From positions 1 through 61,501 of the forward strand of contig JAJFGG010000131.1 of assembly GCA_021776235.1 (NCBI GenBank): a stretch of DNA of 61,501 bases. Reading direction: 5' to 3'. Position numbers and translations under genes: made by a program. The first letter of the stretch is position 1, and every line of letters starts with the position of its first letter. Shown here one piece after another: positions 17,599-26,370 of this stretch. Source of the DNA: Alphaproteobacteria bacterium. GTDB lineage: Bacteria; Pseudomonadota; Alphaproteobacteria; GCA-2731375. The notes below the pieces were generated by a model, which searched no databases, was not told where the DNA came from, and saw only the letters and a program-made list of their open reading frames with translations.

Positions 17599-18471
17599 AT
17601 GCGTGTACGCAAGGCGGTTTTTCCCGTGGGCGGATTAGGCACGCGTTTTCTGCCAGCAACCAAGGCGTTGCCAAAAGAGATGTTGCCTATTGTCGATAAA
17701 CCCTTGATCCAATACGCGGTTGAAGAAGCTCATGCGGCTGGAATTGAAGAGTTTATCTTTGTCACCGGCAGGGGCAAAACGGCGATCGAGGATCATTTCG
17801 ATCATTCCTATGAACTGGAAGATCTGCTGTCCTCGCGCAACAAGCTGCAGGCCCTGGAAGCATTGCGGGCCGCCGTTCCCGGCGCCGGCCAGATCGCCTA
17901 TACCCGGCAACAAGTGCCCCTTGGTCTTGGACATGCGGTCTGGTGCGCCCGAAAATTGGTGGGCGACGAGCCTTTTGCGGTCCTGCTGGCCGATGATCTG
18001 ATCTTGAGTGAAGAGCCCTGCCTGAAGCAAATGGTGGCTGCCGCCCACGAAACCAAAGGCAACATTGTCGCTGTGATGGATGTGCCTCGCGAACAAACCT
18101 CACGCTACGGCATCTTGGACGTAGGCAGCGACGATGGCCGCCTGGCCGAGGTTCGGGGCCTGGTGGAAAAGCCCGAACCGGCCGCGGCGCCATCCACCTT
18201 GTCGGTCATTGGGCGTTACATTCTGATGCCTGAGGTGTTTGACCATCTGAGCCGAAAGGAACCGGGCGCCGGTGGGGAAATCCAGTTGACGGACGCAATG
18301 GCCAGAATGCTTGGCGGGAAGCCTTTTCATGGTCTGCGCTTTGACGGCACGCGTTTTGATTGCGGCGATAAATTGGGATTTTTGCAGGCGACGATCGCCT
18401 TTGGTCTGGCCCGGGATGATTTACGGCAAGGTCTAGGTGATTATTTATCGATGATCGCCAAGGACCTCTAG
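17599..18471 (+). CDS. galU: UTP-glucose-1-phosphate uridylyltransferase
   Basis: A cytosolic 290-residue nucleotidyltransferase making UDP-glucose from UTP and glucose-1-phosphate. The N-terminal nucleotide loop GGLGTRFLPATKALPKEMLP, VPLGLGHAVWCA and the metal-binding LLADDL segment are intact, as are VEKPEP and GEIQLTDAMA. I use the ATG at 17599 (VRKAVFPVGG), because the in-frame extension upstream to 17512 has no family similarity. GAAGGG precedes it by about 11 nt. It opens a run with ugd and a phosphohexomutase that supplies precursors for LPS, capsule or exopolysaccharide. Confidence 0.95.
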   Translation: MRVRKAVFPVGGLGTRFLPATKALPKEMLPIVDKPLIQYAVEEAHAAGIEEFIFVTGRGKTAIEDHFDHSYELEDLLSSRNKLQALEALRAAVPGAGQIAYTRQQVPLGLGHAVWCARKLVGDEPFAVLLADDLILSEEPCLKQMVAAAHETKGNIVAVMDVPREQTSRYGILDVGSDDGRLAEVRGLVEKPEPAAAPSTLSVIGRYILMPEVFDHLSRKEPGAGGEIQLTDAMARMLGGKPFHGLRFDGTRFDCGDKLGFLQATIAFGLARDDLRQGLGDYLSMIAKDL

Positions 18472-18516
18472 AATCGTGAAGCCAATGCCGAAATCAAGAA
18501 CAAGGCGTACCTAGCG

Positions 18517-19833
18517 ATGCATGTCACCATGATCGGAACCGGCTATGTCGGTTTGGTATCGGGCGCTTGTTTTTCCGAATTCGGGCATACCGTTACCTGC
18601 GTCGATAAGGATGCGGGCAAGATTGACGCCCTGCTGGCGGGCCGCATACCGATTTTTGAACCGGGTCTTGAGGAACTGGTGGCGACCAATGTCGCGGCCG
18701 GCCGCCTGACCTTTACGACGGAACTGCAACGGCCAGTGGCGGATGCCGATGCAGTGTTTATTGCAGTCGGCACGCCGTCCCGCCGAGGTGATGGTCATGC
18801 GGATCTAAGCTACGTCTTTGATGCCGCACGCGAAGTGGCAACGGCCCTCGATGGCTATACCGTGATCATCACCAAATCCACTGTGCCGGTCGGTACCGGG
18901 GCGGAAGTGGCTAGAATTATTGGCGAATGCCGGCCGGATGCCGAGTTTGATGTTGCCTCAAACCCAGAGTTTTTGCGCGAAGGCGCAGCGATCAGCGATT
19001 TCATGCACCCGGATCGCGTGGTTGTGGGCACTGAAAGTGACAGGGCCCGTGAGATTATCCGCGAATTGTACAGATCCCTGTTCTTGAACGAGACACCGGT
19101 GATGTTTACCGCCCTGCAGACGGCGGAATTGATTAAGTATGCCGCGAATGCGTTTTTGGCCACAAAGATCACCTTTATCAACGAGATCGCCAATCTCTGC
19201 GAACAGGTTGACGCCAATGTCCAGGACGTGTCCCGTGGCATCGGCCTGGATGGCCGCATCGGCAACAAATTTCTGCACGCGGGTCCCGGCTATGGCGGCT
19301 CCTGCTTCCCCAAGGACACCCTTGCCCTGTTGCGCACGGCCGAGGGTTTCGGCCTGGCGTTAAACATCGTCAAGGCCACGGTGGCGGTCAATGATCAACG
19401 CAAGAGGGACATGGCACAAAAGGTCATCGATGCCTGCGGTGGCTCGCTACGGGGCAAATCTGTTGCGATCCTGGGCCTGACCTTCAAGCCGAACACCGAC
19501 GACATGCGCGATTCTCCCAGTCTGGATATCATCCCGGCCCTGCTGGCGGCGGGCGCCAAGGTCCGGGCCCACGACCCCGAGGGCATGGACGAGGCGCGTA
19601 AATTGTTGACTGGGATCGAATATTGCGACGACGCCTATGACGCCTTGGCCGATGCGGATGCCCTGGTGATCGTCACGGAGTGGAACGCGTACCGCGCCCT
19701 GGACATGCCTCGCGTGAAAGCGCTTTTGCGGGCGCCCGTTCTGATCGATATGCGCAACATCTACGACCCCGGGACCATGTACGATCTGGGTTTCACCTAT
19801 GTTTCAATTGGCCGTCCAGCGGTGAATCCCTGA
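18517..19833 (+). CDS. ugd: UDP-glucose 6-dehydrogenase
   Basis: A 438-residue cytosolic enzyme that oxidises UDP-glucose to UDP-glucuronate with two NAD. The Rossmann motif MIGTGYVGLVSGACF opens the protein, the catalytic Cys263 lies in GPGYGGSCFPKDT, and the FKPNTDDMRDSPS segment binds the UDP-sugar in the C-terminal domain. It starts 45 bp after galU, its substrate supplier. The phosphohexomutase begins about 19 bp after its stop. Complete, no anomalies. Confidence 0.97.
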   Translation: MHVTMIGTGYVGLVSGACFSEFGHTVTCVDKDAGKIDALLAGRIPIFEPGLEELVATNVAAGRLTFTTELQRPVADADAVFIAVGTPSRRGDGHADLSYVFDAAREVATALDGYTVIITKSTVPVGTGAEVARIIGECRPDAEFDVASNPEFLREGAAISDFMHPDRVVVGTESDRAREIIRELYRSLFLNETPVMFTALQTAELIKYAANAFLATKITFINEIANLCEQVDANVQDVSRGIGLDGRIGNKFLHAGPGYGGSCFPKDTLALLRTAEGFGLALNIVKATVAVNDQRKRDMAQKVIDACGGSLRGKSVAILGLTFKPNTDDMRDSPSLDIIPALLAAGAKVRAHDPEGMDEARKLLTGIEYCDDAYDALADADALVIVTEWNAYRALDMPRVKALLRAPVLIDMRNIYDPGTMYDLGFTYVSIGRPAVNP

Positions 19834-19840
19834 ACCTGGG

Positions 19841-19846
19841 AAAGGA
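19841..19846 (+). promoter_or_regulatory. ribosome binding site that argues for an upstream start of the phosphohexomutase
   Basis: AAAGGA lies 6 nt before an ATC codon at 19853, which is in frame with the conserved mutase N-terminus. No ATG, GTG or TTG exists in frame between the preceding stop (19823-19825) and the GTG at 19898, which lies inside the conserved motif. Confidence 0.5.
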
Positions 19847-19852
19847 TACAAG

Positions 19853-21235
19853 ATCCAAAATCACGCCTTTCATGCCACGGTACTGCGCGAATACGATGTG
19901 CGCGGCGTTGTCGGCGACACTCTGTCCACGGCGGACGCCTATGCGGTTGGCCGTTCATTTGGATCCATTGTAGCGCGCGGAGCCGGGCAAAGGGTCGCCG
20001 TGGGCTATGACGGTCGCCTGTCCTCGATCGAAATGGCGGACCATCTTGTCCGGGGCCTGAACGATGCTGGAATTGACGCCCTGCGGATCGGCCGCGGGCC
20101 GACACCCATGCTGTATTTTTCGGTTTATCATTTGCAGGCCGATGCCGGGGTAATGATCACTGGCTCGCACAATCCGGCGGATTATAACGGTTTTAAGATG
20201 ATGCTGGGTGGCAAGGCATTTTTCGGTGATCAGATCCAGGAACTTGGCCGCCTGGCCCTGGCGGGGGAATGGGCCCAGGGCGAGGGCGGATCGGAAAATC
20301 ACGACGTGCGCCCGGCCTATTTGGAAGAACTGACCGCAGCCTATACCACCGAAGTCCCGCTTTCCGTGGCCTGGGATTGCGGCAATGGCGTGGCCGGCGA
20401 TATTCTTCCTGAATTGATCACAAGACTGCCGGGACGCCATGTGGCTTTGAATGAAGTGGTCGACGGCACCTTTCCGGCCCACCACCCCGACCCCACGGTG
20501 GCGGAAAATTTGGTGCAATTGCAGTCAACCGTGCGCCAGAACAGCCTGGACTTGGGAATCGGCTTCGACGGCGACGGCGACCGCATTGGCGTGGTGGACG
20601 GCCAGCAGCGGATTTTATGGGGCGATCAATTGTTGGCGATCCTGGCCCGCGATGTCTTGGAGGAGCGGCCCGGCAGTACCATTATCGCCGACGTGAAAGC
20701 CAGCCAGGTACTGTTCGACGAGGTGGCCCGGCTTGGTGGAAAACCATTGATGTACCGCACGGGCCATTCCCTGATCAAAAGCAAGATGGCCGAGACCGGC
20801 GCGCCCTTGGCGGGCGAAATGAGCGGCCATATCTTCTTCGCTGATAAATATTATGGCTTTGACGATGCCTTGTATGTGGCGGTGCGTTTTCTGGATGCCG
20901 TGGCCCGCGCCGGGCAAAGTGTGGCCGCGTTGCGCGACAGCCTGCCGCAAATGGTCAACACGCCGGAAGTACGGTTTGATTGCGACGATGCGCGTAAGTT
21001 TCAGGTGGTGGACGAGGTCGTCAACCAGTTGCGGGCCCAGGGCGCCGATTTTTCCGATATCGATGGCGCTCGTGTTTCGACCCCTGATGGCTGGTGGCTG
21101 CTGCGGGCTTCCAACACCCAGCCGGTCCTGGTGGTCCGCTGCGAGGCCGGCGACGAGGCGGGATTGGCGCGCCTCAAGGCAGCGGTTACCGCTGCGCTGG
21201 CGCCTTGCGGCGTGACTCCACCGTCAGATTTTTAG
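19853..21235 (+). CDS. phosphomannomutase/phosphoglucomutase
   Basis: An alpha-D-phosphohexomutase interconverting mannose or glucose 6- and 1-phosphates; it feeds the adjacent galU/ugd pathway. The phosphoserine motif TGSHNP (Ser105 on this numbering), the metal loop DGDGDRIG, GEMSGH and the C-terminal RASNTQPVLVVRCE phosphate site are all present. The conserved N-terminal strand LREYDVRG is encoded, but the first standard start codon in frame is a GTG at 19898 inside that motif. I therefore place the start at the ATC at 19853, behind AAAGGA. With that start the serine position (105) agrees with known family members (about 108). The start is inference. The stop overlaps the convergent oxidoreductase gene by 4 bp. 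Confidence 0.9.
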   Translation: MQNHAFHATVLREYDVRGVVGDTLSTADAYAVGRSFGSIVARGAGQRVAVGYDGRLSSIEMADHLVRGLNDAGIDALRIGRGPTPMLYFSVYHLQADAGVMITGSHNPADYNGFKMMLGGKAFFGDQIQELGRLALAGEWAQGEGGSENHDVRPAYLEELTAAYTTEVPLSVAWDCGNGVAGDILPELITRLPGRHVALNEVVDGTFPAHHPDPTVAENLVQLQSTVRQNSLDLGIGFDGDGDRIGVVDGQQRILWGDQLLAILARDVLEERPGSTIIADVKASQVLFDEVARLGGKPLMYRTGHSLIKSKMAETGAPLAGEMSGHIFFADKYYGFDDALYVAVRFLDAVARAGQSVAALRDSLPQMVNTPEVRFDCDDARKFQVVDEVVNQLRAQGADFSDIDGARVSTPDGWWLLRASNTQPVLVVRCEAGDEAGLARLKAAVTAALAPCGVTPPSDF

Positions 21236-22659
21236 CCGAATTTGCTCAAGAATTTGACCAGGGCGCGGGTGCGGTCGGTGAACAGTTTCGGGATGAAATA
21301 GCTGCCGGCCGCGCGGTGACCAACCTCGCCAAAGGTGGGATAAGGCCAGATGGTGCCGGCCATGGTGCCTATTTTCATGCCCTGCGCCACCGCCATGACC
21401 CAGGGCTGAATGAGTTCGCCGGCGTGCGGGCCGACGATGGAGGTGCCTAAAACGCGGCCATTCTTGGCCGTCACGATCTTGATCAGCCCGACCGTATCCC
21501 GCTCTGCTTGGGCCCGGTCATTCTCCGCGAAGGGAAAGCGTAATATTCGGATATCGCCGGACTGAGCCCTGGCCTGGTCTTCGCGCAGGCCCACGTGGGC
21601 CAATTCCGGGTCTGTGTAAGTAACCCAGGGGATTGCGGTCTGCTTGGCCTTGGCGGGCAGGCGAAACAGGGCATTGCGGATAACGATGCCGGCATGATGC
21701 CCGGCCACATGGGTGAATTGCAAGCCGCCAGCCACATCGCCAATGGCGAAGATCTTCTTGTTCGAAGTGCGCAGACGACGATCGACCAGGATACCCTTGG
21801 CTGAATACTCTACACCGGCGGCTTCCAGGTTCAGTTCCGCCACATTCGCCTTGCGGCCGGCCGCCAACAACAGATGACTGCCCTGCACGGTACCGCCATG
21901 GTCGACCCGGACAGCTATGCCGTTCGCATCATTGTCCAGGCTGGCGGCGACACTTTCGACCCTGACACCTGTCCGGATATCAACTCCTTCCCTGGCCAGC
22001 CTGTCATGCACCAGCTTGGCCAGTTCGCCGTCGTCATTGGGCAACAACCGGGCCATTTCGATCAACGTCACCTGGGTCCCCAGGCGCTGGTGAGCCTGGG
22101 CCATTTCGACCCCGATGGGGCCACCGCCAATGACAATCAGATGCGCCATGGCCCGGTCATAATCAAACAGGGTTTCGTTGGTCAGATAGGGCACGTTATC
22201 CAGGCCTGGAATAGGTGGCACCATGGGCGATGAGCCCGTTGCAATGACAAAGCGACGCGCCTTCACGGATCGCCCGCCGACCTCAATCTCGCCAGGGCCG
22301 GAAAAATGTGCGGCGCCCTGGATCACGTTGACGCCCAGGGCCCGGAAACGTTCCACCGAATCATGTGGGGCGATGGCGGCAATAACGTCGCGGACATGCT
22401 GGCGGACAGCGACCGGGTCCACGGCCAGAGGGCCGGTAGCCAATCCGAACCGGGCGGCGTTGGAAATGATATGGGCGGACTTGGCCGCGGCCAATAACGC
22501 CTTGGAGGGTACGCAGCCAAAGTTCAGGCAGTCACCGCCCATCAAGTGCCGCTCCACCAAGGCTACAGAGGCGCCAAGCTGACTGGCGCCGGCCGCCACC
22601 GACAACCCGCCCGAACCGGCGCCGATGACGCAAATGTCAACCTTCAGCGCCGCGTTCAT
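21232..22659 (-). CDS. FAD-dependent pyridine nucleotide-disulfide oxidoreductase (Lpd/MerA-like)
   Basis: A 475-residue class I flavoprotein disulfide reductase. VIGAGSGGLSVA binds FAD, the redox disulfide is Cys44/Cys49 in GGDCLNFGCVPSKAL, VIGGGPIGVEMAQ binds NAD(P)H and IFAIGDVAGG completes the FAD site. The C-terminal dimer domain is present, but the end lacks the usual HxHPTxxE motif of lipoamide dehydrogenase and has WPYPTFGEVGHRA instead. The paralogous group usually called mercuric reductase-like is therefore the better fit; no mer genes are nearby. It overlaps the upstream TVP38/TMEM64 gene by 4 bp, a pairing seen repeatedly in bacteria. The true substrate is unknown. Confidence 0.92.
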   Translation of the reverse strand: MNAALKVDICVIGAGSGGLSVAAGASQLGASVALVERHLMGGDCLNFGCVPSKALLAAAKSAHIISNAARFGLATGPLAVDPVAVRQHVRDVIAAIAPHDSVERFRALGVNVIQGAAHFSGPGEIEVGGRSVKARRFVIATGSSPMVPPIPGLDNVPYLTNETLFDYDRAMAHLIVIGGGPIGVEMAQAHQRLGTQVTLIEMARLLPNDDGELAKLVHDRLAREGVDIRTGVRVESVAASLDNDANGIAVRVDHGGTVQGSHLLLAAGRKANVAELNLEAAGVEYSAKGILVDRRLRTSNKKIFAIGDVAGGLQFTHVAGHHAGIVIRNALFRLPAKAKQTAIPWVTYTDPELAHVGLREDQARAQSGDIRILRFPFAENDRAQAERDTVGLIKIVTAKNGRVLGTSIVGPHAGELIQPWVMAVAQGMKIGTMAGTIWPYPTFGEVGHRAAGSYFIPKLFTDRTRALVKFLSKFG

Positions 22660-23426
22660 CCTGCTGTGTCCTTGCCTTGCCTGCGTGCCTGAAAAAATTT
22701 GTACAACAAGGGCAAGGCCGACAAAATCGCCAGACCGATCAGCGCCGCTAAAACATCATGGCTCAAAAGAGAGCCAACCGATAACTTTTCGTCGCTTTCC
22801 AGGATACTATCCAGACCCGTACCGACCTGGGCAAAAACGAAGGTGCCCGGAATAATACCGATGAAGGTCGCCAACACATAATCCCGTAACCTGACGCCCA
22901 AAAATGCCGGGACCAGATTGACCAGAAAAAACGGGAACAACGGAATAAGCCGCAGAATAAGCAGATAGTTGAAGGCGTTTTCCCGAAATCCATCTTCCAT
23001 TTTCAGCAGGGCAGGCCCGGCCCGGGCCCGCAAGGGGTCGCCCAGGGCGGTCTTGGCGATCAAGAATATTGCCGTGGCACCGGTTGTGGCACCAACAACC
23101 ACTAGAAGGGTGGCCATGACGCTACCGAAAAAAAACCCACTGGTCACTGTCATAAGCAAGGCGCCGGGCAGGGAAAACGCCACCATCACCGCGTAGGCGA
23201 CGACGAAGCACAAAGCCATGAAAACTGTGTGATCAGCGACATACATGGCCAGATCGGCGCGGTACAGACGCAAGCTGTCCAGGGTGAAATAGGCATCGCC
23301 ACCAACCGCCAAAAAAGCGATTAAGCCGGCCGCTAAGACCAGTAAGGGCCACAATCGGCGCAGGGACAGCAATGGCACACGCGCGGCGGCCTTTTCATCT
23401 CTCTCGCCGTGGTTCTGGCCGCTCAT
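22656..23426 (-). CDS. TVP38/TMEM64 family membrane protein
   Basis: This 256-residue inner-membrane protein has about six hydrophobic segments. The DedA/SNARE-associated core includes GALLMTVTSGFFFG, FLIAKTALGD and FRENAFNYLLILRLIPLFPFFLVNL. Members of this family are proposed lipid scramblases or transporters; the substrate here is not known. Its stop codon overlaps the start of the disulfide oxidoreductase gene by 4 bp (ATGA). The membrane protein and the redox enzyme are thus translationally coupled, which hints at a joint role at the membrane. Confidence 0.92.
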   Translation of the reverse strand: MSGQNHGERDEKAAARVPLLSLRRLWPLLVLAAGLIAFLAVGGDAYFTLDSLRLYRADLAMYVADHTVFMALCFVVAYAVMVAFSLPGALLMTVTSGFFFGSVMATLLVVVGATTGATAIFLIAKTALGDPLRARAGPALLKMEDGFRENAFNYLLILRLIPLFPFFLVNLVPAFLGVRLRDYVLATFIGIIPGTFVFAQVGTGLDSILESDEKLSVGSLLSHDVLAALIGLAILSALPLLYKFFQARRQGKDTAG

Positions 23427-23590
23427 GGTAAGATCCCAAAAATGTCCGAAGGCGACTATAGCGTAATCCCGGCCTTGAACTAGAGTGGATGTCTTGGCAA
23501 ATCGACAACCTCATCAGGTTACCGTGAAGGTGTTGCTGTCCGATCTCGCGGCGGCCGGGCGGGGCGGTTGTACAGGGGCTCCGGGCGGCG

Positions 23591-23619
23591 TTGACTTCTC
23601 GTAATCGAGACCGTATACA
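23591..23619 (+). promoter_or_regulatory. sigma70-type promoter for rpmH-rnpA
   Basis: TTGACT at 23591-23596 and TATACA at 23614-23619 are separated by exactly 17 bp, about 55 bp before the rpmH start. It is the best promoter match in the window. The spacer contains a small palindrome, TCTCG-TAAT-CGAGA (23597-23610), which could be an operator or chance. Confidence 0.75.
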
Positions 23620-23672
23620 GCGCGTCTTGTTTTGGGCCCCTAACGGGCTAATTTTTTGATGGAGGTTGAGGG

Positions 23673-23807
23673 GTGAAACGCACCTACCAACCCAGCAGAC
23701 TGGTCCGCAAACGCCGGCATGGCTTTCGTCACCGCATGGCGACCGTTGGCGGTCGCCGTCTTCTGGCAAAGCGCCGGTCCAGGGGCCGCAAGCAACTTTC
23801 GGCATAG
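23673..23807 (+). CDS. rpmH: 50S ribosomal protein L34
   Basis: A 44-residue, strongly basic ribosomal protein starting at GTG ([18 protein letters not shown]) and ending GRKQLSA. GGAGG at 23661-23665 lies 7 nt upstream. Length and sequence match L34 throughout ([20 protein letters not shown]). It heads the conserved rpmH-rnpA-yidD-yidC cluster and is served by the promoter at 23591-23619. Confidence 0.97.
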   Translation: MKRTYQPSRLVRKRRHGFRHRMATVGGRRLLAKRRSRGRKQLSA

Positions 23808-23856
23808 GATGATTCCGGCCCGGATTACTGGGTTATTGGGATCTGTGTGTATTGAA

Positions 23857-24285
23857 ATGGTGCATAGTGATTTGGGGCTCGTGCGCCTGAAAAGGCGCGC
23901 GGATTTTTTGCGCGTGGCAAAGTCCCGTCGGCGTTTCGCGGCGCCAGGTCTGGTCTTGCAGGTCGCCGGCCGGCAAAACGCCCGGCCAGGTCTCACGAGG
24001 CGGCAATCTGGCGTGGACGAGGGATCGGAGACTGCTGTGGGTATTGGTTTCACGGCCAGTAAAAAGGTCGGCAACGCAGTTGCGCGCAATCGCGCAAAAC
24101 GGCGTTTGCGGGCAGTGGTCGCAGAAGTGATTCCAGGGTACGCCGTGGGCGGCCGTGACTATGTACTGATTGGCCGCAAGGCAACTCTGCGACGGCCTTA
24201 CGCAGATCTGCTGGCCGATTTGAAGCAGGCGTTGCGCCGCACCGACAGTCTGGCGCCACCACGTGCGGAAAAGGCGCCGTCATGA
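23857..24285 (+). CDS. rnpA: ribonuclease P protein component
   Basis: A 142-residue basic protein, the RNase P subunit needed for tRNA 5' maturation. The RNA-binding motif is clear (GFTASKKVGNAVARNRAKRR), as is LKRRADFLRVAKS near the N-terminus. The start is uncertain: the ATG at 23857 gives the usual N-terminal length, and an in-frame ATG at 23809, one base after the rpmH stop, would add 16 residues. Neither has a strong ribosome site. It lies in the rpmH operon and overlaps yidD by 4 bp. Confidence 0.95.
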   Translation: MVHSDLGLVRLKRRADFLRVAKSRRRFAAPGLVLQVAGRQNARPGLTRRQSGVDEGSETAVGIGFTASKKVGNAVARNRAKRRLRAVVAEVIPGYAVGGRDYVLIGRKATLRRPYADLLADLKQALRRTDSLAPPRAEKAPS

Positions 24286-24599
24286 GTGACCTGGCAAACC
24301 TTTTGCTGCGCGGGGCAATCCACATTTACCGTCTTTGCCTGTCGCCTCTATTGCCCGGTCAATGCCGCTATTTGCCCAGCTGTTCCCATTATGGCCTGGA
24401 GGCCTTGCATCTGCATGGTCCCGTTCGCGGTATCTGGCTGACCCTTCGGCGGCTGACGCGGTGTCATCCCTGGGGTGGCCATGGCTATGACCCGGTACCG
24501 CAGAGCAATCAGCCTCATCTGACCTGCCCGCCTGCTGGCCGCCCGCTGACGACCCGTCGGCCAACCTATAATATCGATAAAGCGACGCCACATGTCTGA
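24282..24599 (+). CDS. yidD: membrane protein insertion efficiency factor YidD
   Basis: A 105-residue protein with the family signature LLRGAIHIYRLCLSPLLPGQCRYLPSCSHYGLEAL and the GGHGYDPVP segment. An amphipathic N-terminal helix associates with the inner membrane, where YidD assists YidC-dependent insertion. The C-terminal tail of about 30 residues after PVPQ is Pro/Thr-rich and dispensable-looking. It overlaps rnpA by 4 bp and yidC by 8 bp, so the three are translationally coupled. Confidence 0.95.
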   Translation: MSDLANLLLRGAIHIYRLCLSPLLPGQCRYLPSCSHYGLEALHLHGPVRGIWLTLRRLTRCHPWGGHGYDPVPQSNQPHLTCPPAGRPLTTRRPTYNIDKATPHV

Positions 24600-26370
24600 T
24601 CAACGTAATCTTATCATCGCGATCGCCCTGTCCTTGGCGATCCTGCTGGGCTTTCAATACTTTTGGGAGACGCCGCGGCAACAACAGCAGCAGCAACAGC
24701 ACGCCGAAAATCAGGCCACGCAGGGCACGGACGGATCAATGATTCCGACTGCGCCAAACGCCGCAGGCGGCGCCGGAACGGGCGCCGTCGGAACCCTTCC
24801 GGGGGCGCCTGGGATAACCGCGGTGCCGGGGGCTGCGAACGCGCTTGCCAGCCGCGACGCCGCCTTGAAACAATCACCACGCGTGGCCGTCAATGGCACC
24901 CGGCTGGGCGGCTCCATTGCCCTGAAAGGCGCCCGCATCGATGATCTGACCCTGCTGGACTACAAGGCCAGAATCGACGACGACAGCCCCGCCGTCACCC
25001 TGCTGTCGCCGCGTGGCGCCGCGAACCCGTATTTCAGCCAGTTCGGGTGGGTGCCTGTTGGCGAACTGACAGTTCCCGACGGCGATTCCCTTTGGCAGGC
25101 CGACCGTCCGTCCCTGGTACCGTCGCGGCCCCTGACCTTGAGTTGGGACAACGGCGACGGCGTGCGCTTCATCCAAGTCATCGAAATCGACGATGCCTTT
25201 ATGCTGACAGTGACCCAAAGAGTGGAAAATAACTCTGGCCAGGCAATTTCCATCCATCCCTTTGGCCGTATATCCAGGACACATACGCCGGATACCCTTG
25301 GATTTTATATTCTCCATGAAGGCCCGTTGGCGGTTTTCAACGACACCTTGAAAGAGGTCGACTACGACGACCTGCAGGAAAGCCCGACAGACGCGACGAA
25401 AAGCGTTGGCGGTTGGATCGGCATCACGGACAAATACTGGCTGGCGGCTTTGATCCCCGACCAGAAGGAGCCTTTCGCCGGCACCTTCCGTTACAGCCAA
25501 CCCAACAAACAAGATACCTATCAGGCCGATTTTTTGACCCAGGCGCCGCAGGTGATCGTACCGGGGGCGACGGCGCAAACCATCAGCCACGTCTTTGCCG
25601 GCGCCAAGGAAGTGCACTTGCTGGACAAATACGAAACGCAATTGGGCATCGCGCGGTTTGATCTGGCTGTGGATTTCGGCTGGTTCTATTTCCTGACCAA
25701 GCCGCTGTTCTTCATCCTGGACTATTTCTTCAAGCTGCTGGGCAATTTCGGCTTGGCGATCCTGTTGCTGACCGTCTGTATCAAGGCGGTGTTCTTCCCC
25801 CTGGCGAACAAATCCTACAAGGCCATGAGCAAGATGAAGGCCCTGCAACCGGAAATGACCAAGTTGCGGGAACGCTTTGGCGACGACCGGACCAAGATGA
25901 ACCAGGAAATGATGGGCCTCTACAAGCGGGAAAAGGTCAACCCGGCGGCAGGCTGTCTGCCGGTGGTGGTTCAGATTCCGGTATTTTTCGCCTTGTATAA
26001 GGTCATGTTCGTGACCATCGAAATGCGCCACCAACCATTCTTTGGCTGGATCCAAGATCTCTCGGCCCCGGATCCCATGTACATCTTCACTTTGTTTGGC
26101 GCCATTCCCTGGGACCTGCCGCAATTCCTGATGATCGGCATCTGGCCGGTCTTCATGGGCGCCAGTATGTATCTGCAGCAATTGCTGAACCCGCAACCGG
26201 CGGATCCGGTTCAGGCCAAGATCTTCCTGTTCATGCCGTTGTTCTTCACCTTCCTGCTGGGCAGTTTCCCTGCCGGTCTGGTGATCTATTGGACGTGGAA
26301 CAATGTTCTCTCCATCACGCAGCAATGGGTCATCATGAAACGGATGGGCGTGCCGATTAAGAGCAAGTGA
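24592..26370 (+). CDS. yidC: membrane protein insertase YidC
   Basis: A 592-residue inner-membrane insertase/chaperone for membrane proteins. An N-terminal anchor (LIIAIALSLAILLGFQYFW) is followed by a Gln-run and an Ala/Gly/Pro linker, the large periplasmic beta domain (about 90-355) and the conserved C-terminal five-helix region. That region starts with the FLTKPLFFILDYFFKLLGNFGLAI segment and includes NKSYKAMSKMKALQPEM and AGCLPVVVQIPVFFALYKV. The Gln-run near residues 27-36 is a simple-sequence tract in frame. The stop directly abuts the ATG of engB. Complete and typical in size for Gram-negative YidC. Confidence 0.97.
   Translation: MSDQRNLIIAIALSLAILLGFQYFWETPRQQQQQQQHAENQATQGTDGSMIPTAPNAAGGAGTGAVGTLPGAPGITAVPGAANALASRDAALKQSPRVAVNGTRLGGSIALKGARIDDLTLLDYKARIDDDSPAVTLLSPRGAANPYFSQFGWVPVGELTVPDGDSLWQADRPSLVPSRPLTLSWDNGDGVRFIQVIEIDDAFMLTVTQRVENNSGQAISIHPFGRISRTHTPDTLGFYILHEGPLAVFNDTLKEVDYDDLQESPTDATKSVGGWIGITDKYWLAALIPDQKEPFAGTFRYSQPNKQDTYQADFLTQAPQVIVPGATAQTISHVFAGAKEVHLLDKYETQLGIARFDLAVDFGWFYFLTKPLFFILDYFFKLLGNFGLAILLLTVCIKAVFFPLANKSYKAMSKMKALQPEMTKLRERFGDDRTKMNQEMMGLYKREKVNPAAGCLPVVVQIPVFFALYKVMFVTIEMRHQPFFGWIQDLSAPDPMYIFTLFGAIPWDLPQFLMIGIWPVFMGASMYLQQLLNPQPADPVQAKIFLFMPLFFTFLLGSFPAGLVIYWTWNNVLSITQQWVIMKRMGVPIKSK

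Noticed and set aside
21232-22659. Mercuric reductase assignment
   Set aside because: No N-terminal metal-binding domain, no C-terminal Cys pair and no mer genes nearby; kept as a general disulfide oxidoreductase.
24874-26325. 483-codon minus-strand frame
   Set aside because: Exactly antisense to yidC in a high-GC genome; His/Gln/Arg-rich composition without domains.
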